A stretch of 64,000 nucleotides of DNA from Artocarpus heterophyllus (lineage: Eukaryota > Streptophyta > Magnoliopsida > Rosales > Moraceae), in assembly GCA_025403435.1 (NCBI GenBank), contig CM046339.1:7710981-7774980 (forward strand), read 5' to 3'. Shown here in pieces: positions 34,701-45,624 of this stretch. A model generated the notes under the pieces. That model saw only the letters and a list, made by a program, of their open reading frames with translations, did not search any database and was not told the DNA's origin. Numbering within the stretch: position 1 is the first letter of the stretch; each line of letters starts with the position of its first letter. Position numbers and translations under genes: made by a program.

Positions 34701-35134
34701 GAGCTGCCAGGCGTCCAGAAAAGGTGCGATTTTTTCAGTGCAGTTTTAATTTTATTTTTGGGACGATTCTGAGAAACATTAAATTTGGATAAGACCGGAA
34801 ATATGAAGTGTTCGATTCATACGGGATTGAGGACTTGAAGATGGATATTACATGAAGAAGGGTACAGCTTAAGGATTCAAGGATGAAGAATCGATAAATG
34901 TCTCGATTATTCTCTTGTAATCTTATTTTTTCTATTCTCTAGGGTGGAACCATAATATTACGGTTATTATTATTATGCTTGTAGCTTTGCTTGATTGCTT
35001 TGCTTGTCTGCATTATAATATGATTTACCATGTATATTGATAACATGTCATATAGAATAGGGAGTGCCGCTCATATTAAAATTGTTCATGCATAATTTTT
35101 TAAAATAAAACCTTGACTTCAAAAGATTGAGTGG

Positions 35135-35516
35135 GAGAAGGTTTTCGAAGAGAGAACCTAAGGCCTCCATCGTTGGTCCATAGGAAGAACATGATGGTCC
35201 CAACCCCTAGGAAGGGATTTCTATCATGTACCAGATTGGATCTCTGAAAGGATAAGGTATTTTAGCATGATTTATGGTTGCACACCCCTAGGTGGTGATT
35301 ATAAATCATGGATAAAATATTAAAACGGTGGTTATACACTCACGTTAACTTTATTATTAACCTCCCCTAGGAGCTCTGTTAATAAAATTAATGGCCAAAG
35401 AAACGATTATTAGTATATGCTGGATCATACGGGTCCTGGATGGCATATATTAATCAGGAGGGGATCCGTGTTCCTGATTGAATTTGGCATGACTCCCCTA
35501 GGAGCTTGATAAATTC
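35135..35516 (+). promoter_or_regulatory. Series of hairpins in the copia 5' leader (candidate dimerisation/packaging region)
   Basis: Perfect stems read by eye are: 35189-35195 with 35223-35229 (plus an inner stem around AACCCCTAGGAA); 35266-35275 with 35301-35310 (10 bp); 35354-35361 with 35378-35385 (8 bp); 35414-35420 with 35443-35449 (7 bp); 35452-35459 with 35472-35479 (8 bp, loop containing GGATCC); 35480-35485 with 35511-35516 (6 bp). Hairpins 1, 2, 3 and 6 show CCCCTAGG at the tip. A weaker one is at 35139-35159. The series ends 150 bases before the gag start. No folding was run. Confidence 0.65.
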
Positions 35517-35667
35517 TGAGTTGGGAATTATCGTTGTAAGGTTGTGATATTTTCAAGGTTTTGACACATAAACACATTTGTATGATTTTACATGATTGTG
35601 TTAACTTACTAAATTATTATATTTGTTTGCTTATGTTTGGTATATGATTCTTTATTGTAGATTGAAA

Positions 35668-38600
35668 ATGTCTAAAAACGCTTTATCATCGATACTTGAC
35701 AAAAACCAATTGACCGGTGAGAACTATAATGATTGGAAACGGAACCTGGACATCGTCCTTTCCTTTGAGAAACTAAAATATGTACTGACAACTCCTTGTC
35801 CTCCCGAGCCTACGGGAGACTCAAGTAATGAGCAATTCCAAGCGTACGAACGCTGGAAAGATGCTAATGATCAGGCCCGCTGCTATGTTATGGCTAGCAT
35901 GAATAACGTGCTGCAGGCTCAACATCAGGATTATGAGACTGCGAAGCAGATCTTGGATAATCTTGAGGACATGTTTGGAGGCCAGGCCATAACAAAGCGG
36001 CAAGGGGCGCTTCGGAAACTCTTAAACTGTAGACAGAGACCGGGGACATCTGTAAAGGAGCACATGATGTTGGTCATGGGTTACCTCGCTGAGGCTCAAA
36101 CCAATGGAGCCGACATCGATGCTGAAACTCAGATGACTATGGTCTTTGAGACTCTGTCTAAGGAATTTATTCCGTTTAGAGCTACTTTTAATCTAAGCAA
36201 TAGACGGGATATGACCTTGACAGAACTGATGAAACAGTTACAAGAGTTTGAACTGCTGATCAGGGAGTCTCCTGCTGGTGGAGAGGCCAATATGGTAGCT
36301 GCTTCTGGTTCCAATCCTAACTCTGGGAATGGAAAGAAACAACGGGCCAAGAGTGGGAAGTCTTCTATTCCTATTGCTACCAAGAGCAAGAAGAAGAAGA
36401 AGAAGAACCCAAAGAAGCTTAAGTGCTTCTTCTGTGGAAAGGTCAGGCATATAAAGAAGCATTGCAAGGACTTCCTTTCCAAGGGAGGTAGGTGTGATCT
36501 TCTATATTTAGAAACTTGTTTGGTTGAGGAATCCAGTGACATTTGGGTCATAGATTCCGGTGCAACTAATCATGTTTGTGTTTCTCTGCAGGGATTCAAA
36601 GAAACGAGAAGTCTACTTCGTGAAGACTTAACGCTTCGGATGGGCGATGGATCCTTGGTCTCAGCGGAAGCAGTGGGAGATGTCCATCTTTATTTTGATA
36701 ATTATAGGAGTTTAATTTTGCGAGATTGTTTTTATGTTCCTAAATTTAAAAGGAATTTAATTTCTGTATCTTCTTTATTTAAAGACTCCTACGTGGTATC
36801 TTTTAATGAAAAAGTGGTGATTCGTAAAAACAAATCTTTTATCTGTTCTGGATGGATGCAAAATAATCTATATTTTATCAAACCTAAGATGGACCTATTG
36901 CTTAATGCTGAGATAAATGATAATAACTCAAAAAGACTTAAAACTTCTCACTCTAATAAGACTTATCTTTGGCATTTGCGCCTTGGCCATATTAACCTAA
37001 ATAGGATTCAAAGGTTGGTAAGGGATGGACCTTTAAGTCACTTAAAGGTGGAATCTATACCTCAATGTGAGTCTTGTTTGGAGGGTAAAATGACCAAAAG
37101 ACCATACGGGTCTAAGGGCAATAGGGCCGAAGGGGTTCTAGAACTTGTGCATAGTGATGTTTGCGGACCGATGAACATCCGGGCACGAGGAGGGTATGAG
37201 TACTTCGTTACTTTTATTGACGATTACTCTAGATATGGGTATGTGTATCTAATGCACCACAAAAGCGAAACTTATGATAAATTCAGGGAGTTTCAGGCTG
37301 AAGTGGAAAAGCAATTGGGTAGACCCATAAAGGCACTTCGATCAGATCGAGGTGGAGAATACCTTTCTGATGAGTTCTTGGGACACTTGTTAGAGAATGG
37401 GATTTTATCCCATTTGACTGCGCCGGGTACTCCGCAGCAGAATGGCGTAGCAGAGAGAAGGAATAGGACTTTGTTGGACATGATTCGGTCCATGATGAGT
37501 TATTCATCATTGCCTTTATCCTTTTGGGGATATGCACTACAAACCGCATGTTATCTTTTGAACAATGTGCCTTCAAAATCGGTCCCTAAAACTCCTCACG
37601 AGTTGTGGACAAGACGGAAGACATCCTTAAACCATATTCGCATATGGGGATGTCCAGCTCATGTCCTGTTTAAGGATCCGAATAAGTTGGAAGCACGTTC
37701 AGAAGTTTGCGTGTTTGTAGGATATCCAAAAGGGACTAAAGGGGGTTATTTTTATAACCCAAAGGAAAATAAAGTCGTGGTTTCAACTAATGCAACTTTC
37801 CTTGAGGAGAGTTACATGAACGACTTTAAACCTCAAAGCAAAGTGGTGCTTGAGGAGTTGAGGGGTAATCCGTTTACTCCGGAGGTTCCGAACGAAACCA
37901 TTCCGATCGGTGTAGAAAAACCAAACAAACCTGAACAACAACCTCAGGGGCTTCGGCGTAGTGGGAGGATCGGGCGTCAACCTGAGAGGTATATGTTCAA
38001 TGGGGAGGTCTTTTTGGCTGAACCGGATGAACATGACAGGGATCCTTATACTTACGCAGAAGCTATGGAGGATGTTGATTCAAGACTCTGGACAGAGGCC
38101 ATGAACATTGAGATGAAGTCTATGGAGACTAATCGGGTCTGGGAGCTTGTGGATCTTCCCGAAGGGGTAAAACCCATAGGGTGTAAGTGGATCTACAAGA
38201 GGAAAAGAGGAGTGGATGGAAAGGTCGAAACCTTTAAGGCTAGACTGGTAGCTAAGGGTTATACGCAAAAGGAAGGAATCGATTATGAGGAAACCTTTTC
38301 GCCTGTAGCCATGCTAAAGTCCATCCGGATTCTCTTGTCCGTAGCTGCCGCTCTCGACTACGAGATTTGGCAGATGGATGTCAAGACGGCTTTTCTGAAT
38401 GGCTATCTTGATGAGTCCATTTATATGGAACAACCAGACGGGTTCAAGGTCACGGGTGAAGAGGGTAAGGTTTGTAAGTTGCGAAAGTCTATTTATGGAC
38501 TTAAGCAGGCTTCTCGTTCTTGGAACATAAGATTTGATCAAGTGATCAAGACTTATGGGTTCTCACAAAATGTGGATGAACCATGTGTTTACAAACACAT

Positions 38601-39621
38601 TAAGAATGGGAAGGTGGTTTTTCTACTACTCTATGTAGATGACATTCTGCTAATTGGCAATGACGTTGGGGCGTTGTCATCGGTCAAATTATGGTTGACC
38701 AAGCAGTTTGACATGAAGGACTTGGGTGAGGCTAATTTTGTTCTCGGTATCCAGATCTTTCGGGATAGGAAGAACAAAATGATAGCTTTGTCACAGGCCA
38801 GGTACATAGATAAAATTCTCAGGAGGTTTGCAATGCAGGATTCCAAGAAAGGTGGGCAACCATCTAGGTCTGGAATTACTCTTTCTAAGAAAGACTCTCC
38901 AAAGTCTTATGAAGAAAGAGAATACATGAAGAAGGTGCCTTATGCTTCGGCAGTAGGTAGTCTCATGTATGCCATGCTTTGCACTCGACCGGATATTAGC
39001 TATGCGGTCGGGATTGTGAGTCGATTTCAGGCGGATCCAGGACCAAACCATTGGGTTGCGGTAAAGCATATTTTCAAGTACCTGAGAAGGACTCGTGAGT
39101 ATATGCTTATGTATTCGGGTGAGGATTTAACTCCTCTAGGATACACTGATTCGGATTTTCAATCCTGCCTGGATTCTAGGAAATCGACTTCAGGGTTTGT
39201 GTTTACTCTAGGTGGCGGTGCCATCAGTTGGAGAAGTGCGAAGCAAGATTGCACTTCGGATTCAACGATGGAGGCCGAGTATGTGGCGGCTAGTGATGCT
39301 TCGAAAGAAGCAGTGTGGCTCCGCAAGTTCCTTGGGGATCTTGAGGTAGTTCCTGGTATGGATAAAGCGGTATCACTGTACTGTGATAACAGTGCGGCGG
39401 TAGCTAATGCTAAGGAACCAAGATTTCACAAGAAGAGTAAGCATATTGATCGGAAGTATCATGTGATAAAGGACTTCGTTGAGAGCGGGCATGTCACGGT
39501 GTGCAAGATCGCGTCAGAGGACAATTTAGCTGATCCATTTACGAAGACACTTTCTAGGAGAGTCTTCGAAAGGCATGTGGAAGCTATGGGGATGCGAAAT
39601 TTGCAGTATTTACTCACTTAG
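35668..39621 (+). CDS. Copia Gag-Pol polyprotein, intact
   Basis: ATG 35668 ([14 protein letters not shown]) is chosen over the in-frame 35623 because copia Gag normally begins with this [13 protein letters not shown] context. Domains: Gag (UBN2-like) residues 1-230; Lys-rich stretch and zinc knuckle [14 protein letters not shown] at about 253; protease DSGATNHVC at about 296; integrase zinc finger HLRLGHIN...CESCLEGK at about 436-475 and core with [20 protein letters not shown] and [17 protein letters not shown] with [17 protein letters not shown] (about 858), [14 protein letters not shown] and catalytic [11 protein letters not shown] (about 989); RNase H with [15 protein letters not shown] and [13 protein letters not shown] (about 1258). 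No stop or frameshift. The order IN before RT defines Ty1/copia. The lineage is not assigned. Confidence 0.97.
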   Translation: MSKNALSSILDKNQLTGENYNDWKRNLDIVLSFEKLKYVLTTPCPPEPTGDSSNEQFQAYERWKDANDQARCYVMASMNNVLQAQHQDYETAKQILDNLEDMFGGQAITKRQGALRKLLNCRQRPGTSVKEHMMLVMGYLAEAQTNGADIDAETQMTMVFETLSKEFIPFRATFNLSNRRDMTLTELMKQLQEFELLIRESPAGGEANMVAASGSNPNSGNGKKQRAKSGKSSIPIATKSKKKKKKNPKKLKCFFCGKVRHIKKHCKDFLSKGGRCDLLYLETCLVEESSDIWVIDSGATNHVCVSLQGFKETRSLLREDLTLRMGDGSLVSAEAVGDVHLYFDNYRSLILRDCFYVPKFKRNLISVSSLFKDSYVVSFNEKVVIRKNKSFICSGWMQNNLYFIKPKMDLLLNAEINDNNSKRLKTSHSNKTYLWHLRLGHINLNRIQRLVRDGPLSHLKVESIPQCESCLEGKMTKRPYGSKGNRAEGVLELVHSDVCGPMNIRARGGYEYFVTFIDDYSRYGYVYLMHHKSETYDKFREFQAEVEKQLGRPIKALRSDRGGEYLSDEFLGHLLENGILSHLTAPGTPQQNGVAERRNRTLLDMIRSMMSYSSLPLSFWGYALQTACYLLNNVPSKSVPKTPHELWTRRKTSLNHIRIWGCPAHVLFKDPNKLEARSEVCVFVGYPKGTKGGYFYNPKENKVVVSTNATFLEESYMNDFKPQSKVVLEELRGNPFTPEVPNETIPIGVEKPNKPEQQPQGLRRSGRIGRQPERYMFNGEVFLAEPDEHDRDPYTYAEAMEDVDSRLWTEAMNIEMKSMETNRVWELVDLPEGVKPIGCKWIYKRKRGVDGKVETFKARLVAKGYTQKEGIDYEETFSPVAMLKSIRILLSVAAALDYEIWQMDVKTAFLNGYLDESIYMEQPDGFKVTGEEGKVCKLRKSIYGLKQASRSWNIRFDQVIKTYGFSQNVDEPCVYKHIKNGKVVFLLLYVDDILLIGNDVGALSSVKLWLTKQFDMKDLGEANFVLGIQIFRDRKNKMIALSQARYIDKILRRFAMQDSKKGGQPSRSGITLSKKDSPKSYEEREYMKKVPYASAVGSLMYAMLCTRPDISYAVGIVSRFQADPGPNHWVAVKHIFKYLRRTREYMLMYSGEDLTPLGYTDSDFQSCLDSRKSTSGFVFTLGGGAISWRSAKQDCTSDSTMEAEYVAASDASKEAVWLRKFLGDLEVVPGMDKAVSLYCDNSAAVANAKEPRFHKKSKHIDRKYHVIKDFVESGHVTVCKIASEDNLADPFTKTLSRRVFERHVEAMGMRNLQYLLT

Positions 39622-39624
39622 TGC

Positions 39625-39635
39625 AAGTGGGAGAT
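39625..39635 (+). other. Copia polypurine tract
   Basis: AAGTGGGAGAT directly precedes the 3' LTR at 39636 and overlaps nothing coding. The decayed antisense copy keeps the same tract at 62106-62116. Confidence 0.85.
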
Positions 39636-41668
39636 TGTTAGACATGTATGCTCTAAGGAGTAAAAATGTAATACGTTTTTGGAGACATTTTTATCAATAA
39701 AGAATTTATTCATTTATATATACCAAATATTGTCCTCTTTACGTTCATATTTGTTGAATGTATGATAAGCAAACAGTAGTCTGAGACTGTCAGTCTAAAC
39801 CTTAAGAGTTGGGCATATGATGGGATGATTATGCGGTAGACACGACTCTTAAGGTGATGGTCTAAAATATATGATCCGCAATCGAGGGAATAAAGTTGGG
39901 CGCTTTATTCATGTAAAGATTGTTATGTTGTCTATATCCCTTTTGGGAGATGGTTTGTCTTGGCCATCGGAGTTGGACTCCGTGAATAGAAACATTGGCG
40001 CGTTGTCATAGGTGACGATGTGTTGGATCGGGACATAAAGTGAATTGATTTGGATTAATAATTCTGTCTTGTCAAATTGATTCACTTTAGACAATCATTT
40101 GTATTGTATCTTAATCCTGAGATGAATAATGGGCCCGTTGTCTCGACTTGTGTCTTTTGATGTACCAATGGGTGACTCCCACATCTCTATAGTGGCATGC
40201 ATGCCGGTACGTTGGAGGCATGACTCTTGGTAGCGTAGACTTGTTATTCATAGATATGGAATCCATAGCTCCTCTTTAGGAGTAATGATATCCTCTTATA
40301 TGCGTTGTCCTGTAATTGGAAAAACTGGAGCGCTCAACCATTTGGATACATAGGTGTAACCGAATGGTATACTATCTTTGGATGGTAAGTTTTCTAATGG
40401 TGAGACAATGGAACGTAAGATAAAAATAATCGGGAAGGTAAGACAGAACTTGTCCTTAAGCCGATTATGGATGATCATATGGGGATACGAACACTATGAT
40501 ATGTCATGGAGACTTAGCTACACGAGCTTCGTAATTCTATAAAGTTCGAGAGTGCAGCTCCAAGCTTTTAGTGGAGTAGCGTTGGAGTTGATAATTGTGA
40601 AATGTATATCTGGGATATTGGGTTTCATAGTTATCATGAGCTTGAACTTTATAGGTCCATTTTGGTCCCCTTTGCTAGCTCACAAAATCCTGTAACGACA
40701 CGGCGTGCTTTTTCAATAATTGGTGACTTATGTCGGATTTATCAGATTGGTTTAAAATTTATAAGAATCAAATAATTCATGTCTGTTTATCGGTTGAATT
40801 AATTATGTAAGAAATTAGTTCAAGATGAACTTGTTGAATTATGGCGTTCGGATAATTCTTGTCTGTTTATCGGTTGTTTTAATTTTGGACAATTAGAACA
40901 AGATAAACTTGTAGAATTATTGTGAATTGATTTATTTTCTTAGAGATTATCTTGATAAAGTTTGTTTTGATCAGATATCTTTTCTATTGGGCTATTTGAA
41001 TCAAAACTGAGACTTTATCCTTTAGAATCTCGGGTGGAAAATAAAAGATTCGCGGAGATTTTTTCTCGGCAGTTCGGCCTGCCGATCAGAAAGTTCGGCC
41101 TGCCGAACTGGCCAGTTCGGCCTGCCTATCTCACAGTTCGGCATGCCGACCGCGACAGCTAAGATTACGCGTTTTTCACGCGTATCTTATCAGATATTGA
41201 TCCGAACTTGATTCTATTTCGATTTTTGAGACCTAATCTGATATGGACTGACCCCAAGGACCAATAGGTATAAAAAGGGAGTGAGTCTAATGATTTACTC
41301 AGATCAATTTGAGAGATTAAGAGTGATACTCTTCTAGTGAGCATCTAAAAACTCCCTGAGAGCTTATGTTCATAAATCACGAACACTAGCTTTGGGTTCT
41401 CTCTATTGGTTGGAAGGAGAGTCACCGGTGGAAGAGCTGTACGTGTGAGCCCACACTCACTCCGGTTGTGGATAGAGAATAGCAAAGAAGACCAGTTGGT
41501 TGAGGCTCTTCTGGAACGTTACTTCTCTACACAGGTCGCGGAGGTTCTTCAGCACACTGAGGTTAGTAAGATCTGTTTAATTTATACATATAACATGTCA
41601 AACTTGTGTTTTGGAAAATACTCTGATGAAAAATTTTTAAAATTCCGCTGCGCACTTTGTTTCCAACA
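39636..41668 (+). repeat. 3' LTR of the copia element
   Basis: Same length (2033 bases) as the 5' LTR. The two differences seen are both purine transitions. It is followed by the AATAA duplication. Confidence 0.95.
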
Positions 41669-41794
41669 AATAACCCTACATATAATTAAAGATAGCTGCT
41701 AAAAGATTAAAATCTACTCTTATACCACCAAAATTTTAAAAATAGTACTTTGTAGAAGAGCTTTGTAAACAATAAAATTTTAACGCCTAATACA

Positions 41795-42115
41795 TTTTAG
41801 GGTTAATTTTACTTTTGGTCCTTGAACTACTTAATTGTCCTATTTTGGCTTATGAATTCCAAAACGTAACAAATCACATCCTTGAACTATTCAACTTGTC
41901 TCATTTTCACCGTTTAGTTACTGAATCCGTTAAATATTAATAGAATTGAGCCAATAATTTTACTTTTGGCCCCTAAACTTTATAACTTCTCTCATTTTGG
42001 CCCCTAAACTTCAAACTATACAAATTATACACACACTTGAACTATGAAACTTGTCCCATTTTAACTTTTATTACTAATTTCGTTAAATATTGAGATTAAG
42101 CCACATATATGGATG
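41795..42115. repeat. Left copy of an inverted repeat (mate at 59318-59556)
   Basis: Built of degenerate units around ACTTTTGGCCCCTAAACTTT, TTGAACTATTCAACTTG and TCTCATTTTGGCCCC, repeated three or four times. The inverse complement of 59318-59556 follows it with gaps through CAACTTGTCTCATTTT, CCGTTAAATATTAATAGA and CCAATAATTTTACTTTTG. Read as one end of an old inverted-repeat element opened by the retroelements between. Confidence 0.6.
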
Positions 42116-42758
42116 TAATTGATTAATATCAAATCTATGATCGAAATTAAAAATTTTATAATCGAATTTTACTTATTTTAGACTTACAAATCGGGAATTT
42201 TATGGACAAATATACATTATGTTGCTCACTTAAAATGAATAAGAATTTTGAGTTTTTTCTAGTGACCATTGAGTCCAATTAAGTGAAGTATTTGTTATTA
42301 TGTTACTTGCGTAATTTTCAACCTAAATTTTAGTCATAAAAATGATAAGTAGGTTATACTTAATCTCTATGCATCATTTTCATTACTTTGTAGACATATA
42401 TATATCTAAGTGTTTTTTTTTTTCTTATTTACATAATTTTTTTTCATTTTAAATCACAATAATACAAATCTAACATAAGTCGTATGACAGATAAATTTTA
42501 GTAAAACTTCTTAAAAAATAGTAAAACTTCTATAAAAAAATAAAAAAGAAGAAGAAGGAAAAAAGAGCAAAACTTATATAATGGAGAAATAAAATTTGGG
42601 GATTTTATGATCAAAATATATGTTGAAATATATATAAAGCTAAAAGGTCAAAATGCTCATTTATCTTCATCCATCAATACGGTAACATATTTACCTTGTG
42701 TTTGTTAGAAGAGTTCAAACCTATGGTGTGAACTACTTTTGGTTCAAAACACTGTAAC
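42116..42758. other. AT-rich sequence, no gene seen
   Basis: A continuation of the old sequence left of element B. Near 42695-42750 a decayed GTTTGAACTCTTCTAAC (inverse strand) resembles GTTTGAACTAATGACTTCG at 59250-59268, which again suggests mirrored flanks. Confidence 0.4.
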
Positions 42759-42774
42759 TGCCAAGAGCTTTACA
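42759..42774 (-). repeat. Remnant of the 3' LTR of element B
   Basis: Minus-strand TGTAAAGCTCTTGGCA matches the first 16 bases of the B 5' LTR (TGTAAAGCTCTTAGCA) in 15 positions; homology then ends. No CTAGGCGC array is found to the left, so the remainder of the LTR is missing. Confidence 0.5.
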
Positions 42775-44573
42775 ATTTAATTGCTATTACTTTACAGTGT
42801 CAAAATTTTGCTAGTCCTCGAGCAAAAGACACAAACGAAAAACAAAGAACATGACAAAAGAATGGAACTGACACTAACACCCACATAGTTTGAGCATCAA
42901 TTTAAAATTTCAAACTATTGCGATCATGAAAAAAAAATCAATTTAAATCTCAATTTTACCATACTCATAATTCCTTGAGTATGTGTGTATGATGCCTCTA
43001 GCACTTATGTACTTATACTCGGATTAGTTTATGTCAACAAGCTTATTATGAAAGATCTCTATATTAGTGAAATTTATAAACTCCATAGGCCTATTTTTCA
43101 AACCCACTCTCCACTAATGTAGACTATCGCAACATTAAAGATCATTAGGACTTTATTCGGCTTGTAATGTGTGGCTAAGGTAAAAAGGTGAGATAAAGCA
43201 TTTAATGTGGCTCAAAATTCACCCATAAACACAATTTGTTTCAGGACCTCATGAGAACATTATTTTTTTAAAGTACACCCCTAAACTTATGTTGCACTCC
43301 CTTTGTCATTTACATTTATTTGACGTGTGTATTATGTTTTTTTCTTTTTTTTCTCTTTTTTTGTTTTGCTTTTCTTCTTTTTTTTTTTTTCCTTTTCTCC
43401 TTTTTTTTGTTTTCTTTTTTTTTTTCCTTTTTTTTTTGACAATGAATAAATATGAATATATAATCCCTTGATAACAATACTCAAAACTCCACCCATGAAT
43501 GAATGATAGGAAAACATATTTCCTCGATAAGTTCTTCAAAACTCCACCTATCCTCCCATAATGCCAACTACCTTCAAATAATTTCCTGAACAAACTAGTC
43601 ACGTTTATGGGTGAGGGACTAAGAAGGATAAGTTATTCAAAGGCTAGGTTGATTATGTGGGTAACAAAGAAAATGGTTAATAAGGCTCAATGAGGTAACT
43701 AGTGATTAAATGATGTTAATGGTTGGCTTGAAAGGCTCAAACGGTCTAAAAATGGCCTAAATCATGTCCCTAATGAAGTGTAGCCTAGGATTTCACCTCG
43801 AGTGGTTATCAAATAGGTTCTAGCATTCATTTGAGATCAAAAATATCACTTAATCAATATAAAAGTCCTCTAAGTGTATACTACTTAAGTGACTAAGGCG
43901 TGAGTGCTCATAGTGCTCAAAGAATCACAACATGATAAATAAATCACAAGAAAAACAAGGATAGATGACAACAATTATTATTCCCTAAAAGTCATATTCA
44001 ATTTCAACCATTGTCTTATCATTGGCCTCTTATGGTTCAAGTTAAACAATGCTCAAACGACACAACTTTCCTATCATAATTACTATCAAATGCAAAGAAA
44101 AAAAAAACAAAGCCTAAACTAAAACCTAATTAAACCATAATGACTGACTGACACAAACAAAACATAAAGCAATACACCACCCCCAAACTTGAACAATATA
44201 TTGTCCTTAATGTAAAAGAAAACAAAAATGAGAAAGAAAGAAACACTCCCTAAACTAAAGGTTGCGGCAGCCTATTCCTCCTCGTCCTCATTCTCTTCAT
44301 TATCTTAATTGAAAGCAGAGACTATGGGAAAGTTGTCCAAGTTCATGTTCAGATGTATGGCCATGTGGTTCATCATATGTGCCAGGTTGCAGATATGCTT
44401 TCAGTTTTTGATTTTTTTTTAGCAAGCTGAGCGCCTTGGTGTCCTCTAAAAACCTGGAATCGCCACAAACAAGACTTACATCATGATTAAGTTGTAAAAT
44501 AGACTAGAACTAGAGGAAACAACTAACAAACTAAACAATATGATGAAAACTAAAATTGAAAAGGATAGAGAGC
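42775..44573 (-). other. 3' untranslated region of element B
   Basis: No gene. It is homologous, inverted, to 53902-55466 of element A, including the stretch with CACCCATAAACACAATTTGT, the CACCCCCAAACTT motif (44174) and the CTCGAGGACTAGC end (42812-42824). A T-rich run on the + strand (43336-43437) is the purine-rich strand of B. Confidence 0.7.
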
Positions 44574-45032
44574 TTAGGTTGCCTCCCAAGAAGCGCTTGT
44601 TTTATAGTCATCAGCCTGACTCTCAAAGAAGCGCTTGTCAAAGAGTAGCTTTCGCCCATAGTTAGTGTCAAACAGCACCACATATGGGTCTTGGTTATAG
44701 ATGCCCTCAAGCTTGGTGAGATTTAGAAGTGATTCGCACGTTGCACTAACAACATATGTCTTTAAATAATGTGCTTTTGATGGGAACTTCATTATTGGCT
44801 TGAGCTTGAACATGGTGAGATGTGATGGTTGTGATGTCCATGGCCAACATGAATCAGTTGGAGATCTATATATTGGAACCATTGACAAGCTCAAATCAAC
44901 AATCTTATGTGCTTCTATATCCTCCAACGACCCTCGTGGCTTCTCCTCACATATAAATTCCTCTAATAACGCTTCTATTTGCTCTTCCCTTTCCTTTTGG
45001 CTATCCATTAGCATGCTTGTGATTTGGTCTTC
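44574..45032 (-). pseudogene. Element B ORF, second part (unknown domain)
   Basis: Minus-strand frame EDQITSMLMDSQKEREEQIE onward, with CWPWTSQPSHLTMFKLKP, YLKTYVVSATCESLLNLTK, EGIYNQDPYVVLFDTNYGRK and KLLFDKRFFESQADDYKTSA before the stop at 44574. I do not recognise the domain. The last codons (ASWEAT) match the DNA just after the integrase of element A (about 51975-52000), showing that this end derives from the same region. It is in phase with 56953-57564 once A and one duplication are removed. Confidence 0.6.
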
Positions 45033-45037
45033 ATAAC
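45033..45037. repeat. Target site duplication of element A (left)
   Basis: ATAAC, repeated exactly at 56953-56957. Confidence 0.9.
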
Positions 45038-45231
45038 TGATAAGTTAGTTTTAGGCTACTTAATTAGATGATTTTCACTTAATATTTTTGTTAGTTTTGA
45101 GCAATTTATAAGGATTTGAAAATGTTTTATGTTCTTTTATAAGTTTTGAAGGAAAACGATACATAATGTCAAAACACAGGGTAAAGCGGACCAAAAATTG
45201 AGCAAAAATAGACTCGGGATGAAATGAAGCA

Positions 45232-45545
45232 TAGACGCCAGCTTATGGGCACCTAGGCGCTAAAGACAAATGAAGTTCCATACAAAAACCTGAGAGTAAA
45301 GCACCTAGGCGCCATAACTTGGGCGCCTAGGTGCCATTCTATGAAGATAAGAGGCCGAGAGCAAAGCGCCTAGGCGCCATAACTTGAGCGCCTAGGCGCT
45401 ATTCTATCATGGAGGCGAATTAACACTACGGCGCCTAGGTACCACAATCCTGGCGCCTAGGCGCCAGTTCAAAAAAGGGGGCATGCCGTCTGTGTAGCGC
45501 CTAGGTGCTACAATTCTGGCGCCTAGGATCCATTATGAAGCCTAG
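45232..45545 (+). repeat. GCGCCTAGGCGC palindrome array, element A 5' LTR
   Basis: About ten units of the perfect palindrome GGCGCCTAGGCGCC and variants, spaced 20-35 bases. Alternating spacers recur (ATAACTTG, ACAATCCTG). The array ends about 70 bases before the TATA box. The 3' LTR has the same array at 55664-55982, and a short extra cluster stands in the interior at 52143-52290. Confidence 0.85.
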
Positions 45546-45613
45546 GCACCGTTACGATTCCAACTTAAATTCTAGTGTAATTTCATTTTAAAATTACCCT
45601 TTCAAACGCTAGC

Positions 45614-45624
45614 ATATAAATAGA
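45614..45624 (+). promoter_or_regulatory. Element A LTR TATA box
   Basis: CATATAAATAG; the 3' LTR copy is at 56044-56054 and the element B equivalent is CTATAAATAG (minus) at 58713-58722. Confidence 0.65.

Larger units (their letters stand above)
31975..41668 (+). mobile_element. Complete, young Ty1/copia retrotransposon with intact Gag-Pol frame
   Basis: Two 2033-base LTRs (TGTTAGACATG...TTTCCAACA), the duplication AATAA, a perfect tRNA-iMet PBS, a 1.6-kb leader, one uninterrupted 1317-codon Gag-Pol frame and a purine tract are all present. In the blocks I compared between the LTRs I saw only two differences (32977 A against 40638 G; 33420 A against 41081 G). This is a structurally complete element that could still move. 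Related decayed copies lie at 60133-62810 and 62811-64000. Confidence 0.95.

Noticed and set aside
41795..42115. Interpreting the inverted repeats at 41.8 and 59.4 kb as LTRs
   Set aside because: They are in opposite orientation, about three quarters identical by eye, and have no PBS or purine tract beside them.
43289..43602. Phe-rich + strand and Lys-rich minus-strand open frames
   Set aside because: Both are translations of a long T/A homopurine run in the 3' region of element B.
45232..45545. Regularly spaced short palindromes resembling a CRISPR array
   Set aside because: They lie in LTRs of a plant retrotransposon, occur in both LTRs, have recurring rather than unique spacers, and no cas gene is present.
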